Below are positions 14,891 to 19,909 of a DNA stretch of 19,909 nt, piece after piece. The position numbers and the translations under genes were made by a program. This DNA comes from JBBIJR01 sp037445875 (lineage in GTDB: Bacteria; CLD3; SB21): contig JBBIJR010000065.1 of assembly GCA_037445875.1 (NCBI GenBank), positions 1 to 19,909 on the forward strand, read 5' to 3'. Positions within the stretch are counted from its first letter, which is position 1. Each line of letters begins with the position of its first letter. The notes under the pieces are model-generated. The model was not told where the DNA came from. It did not search any database and worked only from the letters and a program-made list of their open reading frames with translations.

Positions 14891-15823
14891 ATGGAAATCA
14901 GGATTCACAAAGTTATCATCATCGGATCCGGCCCGGCCGGGCTCACAGCCGCGATCTATGCATCACGGGCCAATTTGAATCCGGTCGTGTTCGAGGGCCA
15001 TCAACCCGGTGGACAACTGACCATCACAACGGACGTCGAGAACTATCCCGGTTTTCCGCAGGGTGTCATGGGACCGGAGATGATGGACCTTTTCAGGGAA
15101 CAGGCCAAGAAATTCGGCGCGGTCTGTCATTTTCGACGTATCGAGAAAGTGGATTTCTCGAAGAGGCCGTTCAAGGTCACGGATGAGACGGAGGAGGAAC
15201 ATCTTGGTGAGACCGTGATCATTGCGACCGGAGCTTCTGCAAGTCTGCTCGGGTTACCCAAGGAAGGCGAGCTTATGGGCTACGGCGTGTCGGCCTGTGC
15301 GACCTGCGATGGGTTCTTTTTCAAAGGCAAGGACGTGATGGTTGTCGGAGGCGGTGATACGGCCATGGAAGAGGCGACCTACCTCACCAAGTTTGCCAAC
15401 TCCGTGACCATCGTCCACCGCCGGGACACGCTCCGCGCCTCCAAGATCATGCAGGAACGTGCCCAGCAGAACGAAAAGATCCGGTTCATGTGGAACTCGA
15501 CGGTCGTAGACTTAACAGGAACCAGGGACAGCCGGTTGAGAGCCGCCATCGTCAAGAACACGAAGACAGGGGAACAGAAGGAACATCCGATCGACGGCCT
15601 GTTCCTCGCTATCGGCCACAAACCCAATACGGATCTGTTCAAAGGCGTGATCGAAATGGATGATAACGGGTATATCCTTACAGAGGACAAGACGACGCGC
15701 ACGAACATCCCGGGGGTATTTGCCTGCGGCGACGTTCAGGACCATTACTACCGCCAGGCGGTCACAGCTGCTGGAAGTGGCTGTATGGCGGCGATCGACG
15801 CGGAACGTTTTCTGGCCCACTGA
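14891..15823 (+). CDS. trxB: Thioredoxin reductase (NADPH, FAD)
   Basis: This 310-residue cytoplasmic flavoprotein passes electrons from NADPH to thioredoxin. It has the FAD-binding GSGPAG near the N-terminus, the redox-active CATC (Cys136 and Cys139), the NADPH-binding GGGDTAMEEA with the downstream HRRD that selects the 2'-phosphate, and the C-terminal FAD motif ACGDVQD. The length and motif spacing match low-molecular-weight TrxB. The open frame extends upstream to 14408, but the family N-terminus (IHKVIIIGSGPAG) begins at this ATG, which has GGAG 10 bp upstream. No thioredoxin gene is nearby. A strong terminator follows. Confidence 0.97.
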   Translation: MEIRIHKVIIIGSGPAGLTAAIYASRANLNPVVFEGHQPGGQLTITTDVENYPGFPQGVMGPEMMDLFREQAKKFGAVCHFRRIEKVDFSKRPFKVTDETEEEHLGETVIIATGASASLLGLPKEGELMGYGVSACATCDGFFFKGKDVMVVGGGDTAMEEATYLTKFANSVTIVHRRDTLRASKIMQERAQQNEKIRFMWNSTVVDLTGTRDSRLRAAIVKNTKTGEQKEHPIDGLFLAIGHKPNTDLFKGVIEMDDNGYILTEDKTTRTNIPGVFACGDVQDHYYRQAVTAAGSGCMAAIDAERFLAH

Positions 15824-15855
15824 CGCCGCGATGACGGAGGACTGCGCCTTGGATG

Positions 15856-15886
15856 ACCGGCCTGCACTTCGGCCAGGCCGGTTTTC
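15856..15886 (+). terminator. Intrinsic terminator after trxB
   Basis: ACCGGCCTG (15856-15864) and CAGGCCGGT (15874-15882) form a perfect 9-bp GC-rich stem with a nine-base loop, followed by TTTCT. It is 32 bp after the trxB stop. Confidence 0.85.
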
Positions 15887-16026
15887 TCAATGTTGATACT
15901 GAAGAACCTTCCAAGTTAGTCCTGCGTTCGGAAGTGATGGAGTTCCCTTTTCATGGTTATGGCGTATCACAAGCGACGTAGATGGAAACTTCATTGAAAC
16001 AGAGATAGAACCCGCACGGAGGAGGT

Positions 16027-16761
16027 ATGCTACGATTCGGGCGTGTCCAAACGGCGTTGCTGCTGGCCGTGGCGTTGAGCTTTAGCGCTTGCAGCTCGGG
16101 AAGCAAACTGTACGGGCCGGGGGAATGGCAATCGCGCGGTGCGGCCAAAACGAACGAGGCAGCCGTTGTATACGTCAATGCGGTTGACTTTGCGTGCCGG
16201 ATCGTCACCGTGTCCACCGACAAGATCATGGTGGTTCATGACGGCGCACAGAAGGAACTGCCGTCGGAAATCGTGTCGCGGATCGTGTTCGAAAGTTCGT
16301 CCCGGCGCACCCGCACGTGGTGGGGAGCCGGAATCGGAACGGTCCTTGGAGGAGTGGCTGGTTTCTTTGCGGGCAGTGAGGCAGGCAGCGGCGGTAAATC
16401 CCTTTCCAACCTCGGCCACCCGATCGCCCTGGCCATCATGTTGGGAGGGGGTGTGGCTGGTGCCTTGATTGGCGGCAGTGGCTCCAATCCGGAGGAGTAC
16501 ATCCTAAACCAGCGAGTGGAACCGTTCGTGTTGAACGAGACTTTAGGCAAGGAGATTACCCCCGCCGAGTTGAAACTGTACGACCTGTTCGGAGACCTGA
16601 GATCCGAAGACGATCAGCTTCTCCAGGTCCAGGTGTTCCGCCTCAAAGACAAACGATACTTACTGTTGTTCGACCTCCGTCGATTCGGCGAATATACGCT
16701 TGACTGGCGCATCGTGGATGCGGCGTACATTGAATCCCAGATGAAGAAGGTAACACAGTGA
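16027..16761 (+). CDS. Glycine-zipper lipoprotein
   Basis: This 244-residue predicted lipoprotein has a signal peptide ending in FSAC (Cys22) and an excellent ribosome-binding site (GGAGGAGG, 16018-16025). Residues about 45-92 form a small beta-rich segment (RIVTVSTDKIMVVHD...KELPSEIVSRIVF), perhaps an SH3-like barrel. Residues 96-150 contain a glycine-zipper-like region (GAGIGTVLGGVAGFFAGSEAG, then LGGGVAGALIGG), which may insert into or associate with a membrane. The C-terminal hundred residues are mixed alpha/beta with no family I recognise. It is the first gene of a likely three-gene operon, and its stop overlaps the next start by 4 bp. Confidence 0.8.
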   Translation: MLRFGRVQTALLLAVALSFSACSSGSKLYGPGEWQSRGAAKTNEAAVVYVNAVDFACRIVTVSTDKIMVVHDGAQKELPSEIVSRIVFESSSRRTRTWWGAGIGTVLGGVAGFFAGSEAGSGGKSLSNLGHPIALAIMLGGGVAGALIGGSGSNPEEYILNQRVEPFVLNETLGKEITPAELKLYDLFGDLRSEDDQLLQVQVFRLKDKRYLLLFDLRRFGEYTLDWRIVDAAYIESQMKKVTQ

Positions 16762-17531
16762 GACCCGTTGCGGTGAGCCGCGTCTTGCTCGTGGTCCTGA
16801 CGCTTCTGGCCGCTTGCGGAAGGAGGGAAGGGACGACAACGTCCGGGGCCGATCGAGTCGCTGCGGACATGATTCAGGCGCTCGGTGGGTGGGAAGCGTT
16901 CCGATCGAGCCGGTACGTGCGCTTCGACTTCGCCGTTATGCTCGAGGACCGTCAGCTGGGTCTTCACCGCCATCTCTGGGACCGTTGGGCCGGCCGATAC
17001 CGGGTCGAGGGAATGAAGAAAGACGGCATCTCCTATCGGATTCTCTTTTCCGACGTTAACAGCAAACAGGGAGAAGCATACTCGAATGAAAAGAACATGG
17101 AAGGGGCCGCGGCAAGGAGCTTGCTCGAGTACGGCTATGCACGTTTCATCAACGACACGTACTGGCTGCTGATGCCCTGGAAGACATTCGACCCTGGTGT
17201 CCACAGAAGTCTGGAGGGACCGGTAACCGACAGCCTTGGCTCGTTCGATGTTGTGCATCTCAGCTTCGACAGCGTCGGTCTGACGCCCGGCGATCAGTAC
17301 TGGGCCTACGTCAATCGATCAACCCGCCGGATGGAGAGATGGCGGTTCCTTCTGCAAGATGGCGAAACGGGCGACTATCGCTGGACCGACTGGGTGAACG
17401 TGAGCGGTGTATGGTTCTCCACCACTAAAGTGTCCGCCGACGGCAAGACCCGGATTCTCACGAAGAACATCAGCCTCGGTCCGACCGTGGATGAACGCCT
17501 GTTCACGGATGCATCGGTGCCCCTGCCGTAA
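16758..17531 (+). CDS. LolA-like-fold lipoprotein of unknown function
   Basis: This 257-residue protein starts at a GTG that overlaps the preceding TGA (GTGA), so translation is probably coupled. The lipoprotein signal ends at LAAC (Cys20). The mature part begins with a helix (ADMIQALGGWEAF) followed by many beta strands. It includes LWDRWAGRYRVEG and the D-x-Y-W-A-Y-V-N-x-x-T-x-x-M-E-R-W pattern, where a surface strand leads into a residue describing conversion of a coefficient-like sheet. This is reminiscent of LolA/LppX or DUF6503-like outer-membrane lipoprotein-sorting folds seen often in Bacteroidota. The family call is by pattern only. It is followed 18 bp later by aroE. Confidence 0.75.
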   Translation: MRPVAVSRVLLVVLTLLAACGRREGTTTSGADRVAADMIQALGGWEAFRSSRYVRFDFAVMLEDRQLGLHRHLWDRWAGRYRVEGMKKDGISYRILFSDVNSKQGEAYSNEKNMEGAAARSLLEYGYARFINDTYWLLMPWKTFDPGVHRSLEGPVTDSLGSFDVVHLSFDSVGLTPGDQYWAYVNRSTRRMERWRFLLQDGETGDYRWTDWVNVSGVWFSTTKVSADGKTRILTKNISLGPTVDERLFTDASVPLP

Positions 17532-17549
17532 TAGATTTCCCTGTCCGGG

Positions 17550-18374
17550 ATGAATTCTTCGCCGACCCGATTGTACGCCCTATGGGGACATCCGGTGGAG
17601 CACTCGCTCTCACCATTGATCCACAACACCGCGTTTGGAATAATGGGGATCCGCGCTCGGTACCTGACGGTGGACATCCGCTCAGAGCAGTTGCCAGATG
17701 CGTGGGAGCAGTTACGCGACTCGGAGTTTGAGGGGATCAATCTTACCTCGCCGCTGAAAGAAACGGTCATCCCGCTTCTCGACGAACTTTCGCCTGAAGC
17801 ACAGCAGATCGGGGCCGTGAACACAGTTTATCGCGTGGGCGCTCGCTGGATCGGGTATAATACCGATGTGTACGGTTTCACCGAGCAACTGCGTCCTTAT
17901 GCAGACCGCTTGACCAATGGCATAGTGCTCGTGCTCGGTGCAGGAGGGGCTGCCGCAGCTGTCGTGTGGTCGCTGCTGAACGCCGCACGGGTCACGCGGA
18001 TAATCATTGCCAACCGGATACCCGGGAGGGCCCGCCAACTGGCCCGCCGGTTGGCCGTGTTGAATCCGTCGGCCGAAATGGCCGACCGATCGCTGGATAC
18101 CGTCGATGACCTCCCTTACGCCCTGGCTGTGAACGTGACGTCTGCATTCCAGACGGAACCGCCCGACGCGGCCCTGGCGGCGATTCTGCAAAAATGCCCT
18201 CTTCTGATCGACTTGAACTACCGGCCGAAGCGGACCGCCTTCATGAACTGCGGCAGCGCAGTGGCCGTCAACGGTCTCGAAATGTTACTCTACCAGGCGG
18301 CCCGTTCCTTCCAACTTTGGACCGGCGTAGACATGCCCCTCGGACCGATCCGGCAGGTACTCCAGGCCGAGTGA
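17550..18374 (+). CDS. aroE: Shikimate dehydrogenase
   Basis: This 274-residue enzyme reduces 3-dehydroshikimate to shikimate with NADPH in aromatic amino-acid synthesis. The substrate site is complete: HSLSP at 18-22, Lys70 in NLTSPLKE, GAVNT, and Asp106 in NTDVYG. The dinucleotide loop is GAGGAAAA (130-137). The C-terminus has the usual NGLEMLLYQAARSFQLWTG signature. The usual NRT cofactor motif reads NRI here, a minor departure. The ribosome-binding site is weak. It lies 18 bp after two lipoprotein genes and is probably co-transcribed with them, although no functional link is apparent. Confidence 0.96.
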   Translation: MNSSPTRLYALWGHPVEHSLSPLIHNTAFGIMGIRARYLTVDIRSEQLPDAWEQLRDSEFEGINLTSPLKETVIPLLDELSPEAQQIGAVNTVYRVGARWIGYNTDVYGFTEQLRPYADRLTNGIVLVLGAGGAAAAVVWSLLNAARVTRIIIANRIPGRARQLARRLAVLNPSAEMADRSLDTVDDLPYALAVNVTSAFQTEPPDAALAAILQKCPLLIDLNYRPKRTAFMNCGSAVAVNGLEMLLYQAARSFQLWTGVDMPLGPIRQVLQAE

Positions 18375-18497
18375 CGTATCTGCGCCATTCCTGGTGCAGA
18401 GAGGGCGTCCAGGAGGCGAGCGGTTCGCGTGACGTGGCCATTGGGTACGGTGAACGTCTTGTTGGGAAAGCCGCATGACGATTTTTAGCTTGATATG

Positions 18498-18521
18498 GTG
18501 AGCCGTTCGGCTTACTTTCTT
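18498..18521 (+). terminator. Intrinsic terminator after aroE
   Basis: GTGAGCC (18498-18504) pairs with GGCTTAC (18509-18515), with one G-U pair and a GTTC loop. TTTCTT follows. It lies 124 bp after aroE and 27 bp before the next gene, so the cytochrome promoter should be close to or overlap it. Confidence 0.6.
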
Positions 18522-18547
18522 GCCATTCAAGGATTCAGTCTCCTTCT

Positions 18548-19303
18548 ATGCAACAAGCGCTGCTGTTGGTCGCCGGATTGGCTCTTGCAACCATGATCGG
18601 CTGCGATAAGGAACGTATCGGCGAGGACCCCCTGGTGACGAGGGGACGTACTCTGTTCAGCGACCCGAAGTTTTCCACCGATGGTCTAACCACCTGTGGC
18701 ACGTGCCACCCCGGGGGGCACATGGATAACCTTAAGTGGCACTTTCCCGCGATTCACGATTCGACGAACGGTGTGCCCGACTCATTGCGAACCCTGACGC
18801 TCTGGGGTGTATCGGAAACGGGTCCTCCATACCTGTGGGATGCATCCGGAAAGGACCTGCGGAATGTGACCCGGTTGTATACAGACACGATCATGGGGGG
18901 CACAGCCTCCGATGACGAAATAGAAGCGTTGGTGGCGTACCAACGATCGCTGGTTTTTCCCCAGAATCCATGGCTCCCCTCTGGAGGTACTCTCACGGCC
19001 CAGCAGGAGCGAGGAAAACTTGTGTACGAAACGACGGGTCTTTGCTCTCCTTGTCATCCGCTGCCGACGGGCACGACCGGCAAGCCCAAGGACGTTGGCA
19101 CGGGTGGTCTTTTCAAAACACCGGGTCTTCGCAATATCGTCTCTCAGTATCCCTATTTTCACGATGGACGCGCCGCAACACTGCGGGATGTGATCGATTT
19201 CTACGACGCCGATACCAGCGGTGCACTTCGCGCCGCCGGCTTCGACATCCGTTTGAGTGAACAGGAGAAAGAGGATCTGGTCGAGTTTCTGAAAACGTTG
19301 TGA
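18548..19303 (+). CDS. Di-haem cytochrome c lipoprotein, cytochrome c peroxidase/MauG-like
   Basis: This 251-residue predicted lipoprotein has lipid-anchor Cys19 (MIGC) and two c-type haem motifs, CGTCH (50-54) and CSPCH (166-170). The first haem is preceded by RGRTLFSDPKFS, and the C-terminus (TPGLRNIVSQYPYFHDGRAATLRDVIDFYD, split here by two short gaps in conservation) follows the second haem domain of the cytochrome c peroxidase/MauG family. That family normally exceeds 300 residues with a wider haem spacing, so this is a compact version whose peroxidase activity is not assured. Haem would be attached in the periplasm. A paralogue starts 12 bp downstream. The ribosome-binding site is weak (AAGGA about 13 bp upstream). 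Confidence 0.88.
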   Translation: MQQALLLVAGLALATMIGCDKERIGEDPLVTRGRTLFSDPKFSTDGLTTCGTCHPGGHMDNLKWHFPAIHDSTNGVPDSLRTLTLWGVSETGPPYLWDASGKDLRNVTRLYTDTIMGGTASDDEIEALVAYQRSLVFPQNPWLPSGGTLTAQQERGKLVYETTGLCSPCHPLPTGTTGKPKDVGTGGLFKTPGLRNIVSQYPYFHDGRAATLRDVIDFYDADTSGALRAAGFDIRLSEQEKEDLVEFLKTL

Positions 19304-19314
19304 TGAGGCATCGA

Positions 19315-19909
19315 ATGAAGATACTCGCTCTTATGACGCTGGGTTGTCTGACGGTCATGACCGCGTGCGATAAGGAAGAAGTGCGGGAAGATCCTCTGAT
19401 TGCCCGCGGGCGCGTCCTGTTCAACAGCACGGAGTTTGACAGCGCATTCGGCGGGACCGTCAGCTGCGCGTCCTGTCACCCCGGCGGGGACATGGACAAC
19501 AAGAAATGGCTGCTGCCTCAACTGGCGCCGGACAGCCTTTCCACTCCGACCCTTTTCGGCCTGGCTCAGACGGCCCCGTATCTGTGGTTCGGTGAATCCA
19601 ATGACCTTCGTGAGGTGACCCGGTTTGTGATCGAGGACATTCTGCTCGGAATGGTGGACAGTTTACAGTTGGACGCGCTCGTCGCATATCAACTCTCGCT
19701 CGTCGTACCGGCGAACCCCTGGAAGAATTCGGACGGCAGTCTCACGCCTGCGCAGGAACGCGGAAGGGCGGTGTTCGAACAGCAGGGGAAATGCATCGTC
19801 TGTCATTCCGGACCTGCTTTCACGAATGGCCAAAACATCCAGGTTCGTCCGGGGGCGTTGCCTGCCAACGTGCCGTCTCTCCGATGGGTCTTCGCCACCG
19901 CGCCGTACT
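19315..19909 (+). CDS. Second di-haem cytochrome c lipoprotein (partial, runs off the window)
   Basis: The first 198 codons are present and open to the window edge. The lipoprotein signal ends at Cys18 (MTAC). Haem motifs are CASCH (51-55) and CIVCH (160-164). It is a clear paralogue of the preceding gene: both start the mature protein with CDKE, then have EDPL, RGR-LF and CHPGG-MDN with the same spacing. I chose the ATG at 19315 because GAGG (19305-19308) lies 6 bp upstream; an ATG at 19303 overlaps the preceding stop and is a possible alternative. The C-terminal domain is missing from the window. Confidence 0.85.
   Translation, partial: MKILALMTLGCLTVMTACDKEEVREDPLIARGRVLFNSTEFDSAFGGTVSCASCHPGGDMDNKKWLLPQLAPDSLSTPTLFGLAQTAPYLWFGESNDLREVTRFVIEDILLGMVDSLQLDALVAYQLSLVVPANPWKNSDGSLTPAQERGRAVFEQQGKCIVCHSGPAFTNGQNIQVRPGALPANVPSLRWVFATAPY

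Noticed and set aside
14891..15823. Functional link between thioredoxin reductase and the cysteine peptidases
   Set aside because: TrxB is cytoplasmic while both peptidases are exported, no thioredoxin or thiol-relay gene is present, and terminators separate the genes.
18371..18478. Short GTG-started frame overlapping the aroE stop by GTGA (35 codons)
   Set aside because: The overlap resembles the coupled start at 16758, but the product is tiny and motif-free and the frame is the tail of an aroE shadow frame.

Overview
The window is dense bacterial DNA of fairly high GC, with no phage, transposon, CRISPR, tRNA or rRNA signal that I can see. It is rich in Sec-exported proteins and lipoproteins. 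It also carries queuosine genes, an AMMECR1-domain protein and very large WD40 and TPR repeat proteins. This suggests a diderm bacterium, perhaps of the broad Bacteroidota/Ignavibacteria-like (FCB) assemblage or a related candidate phylum. I cannot fix the taxon, and the predicted promoters look like ordinary sigma-70 sites (TTGnnn, 16-18 bp, TAtAtT-like).

Region by region. (1) 46-1874, minus strand: a compact queE-queD-queC operon for 7-cyano-7-deazaguanine (preQ0), the precursor of queuosine. (2) 1972-2955, plus strand: a divergently transcribed AMMECR1-domain protein and a small exported protein resembling the AgmX/PglI C-terminal domain. (3) 3185-9340: a 2051-residue exported protein. In order it has a LamG-like domain, two near-identical seven-bladed WD40 propellers, a right-handed beta-helix, a third WD40 propeller, two CARDB-like beta-sandwiches, a caspase-like (C14) peptidase with its His/Cys dyad intact, and a short SHOCT-like tail. 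A strong terminator follows. (4) 9458-13864: a 1468-residue lipoprotein with a C39-like cysteine peptidase domain between two TPR arrays. (5) 13865-14291: a gene-poor stretch with possible remnants of a small decayed gene. (6) 14292-15823: a four-helix membrane protein and thioredoxin reductase (trxB). (7) 16027-18374: a glycine-zipper lipoprotein, a LolA-like lipoprotein and shikimate dehydrogenase (aroE), probably one operon. (8) 18548 to the end: two tandem paralogous di-haem cytochrome c lipoproteins related to the cytochrome c peroxidase/MauG family. The second runs off the window.

The housekeeping genes (que, trxB, aroE) are ordinary. The unusual part is 3185-13864, about 10.6 kb. Two adjacent giant exported proteins there each join a protein-binding repeat scaffold to a cysteine peptidase of a different clan (CD and CA). 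I see this as a candidate undescribed cell-envelope peptidase pair. A functional link between them is inferred only from adjacency and parallel design.
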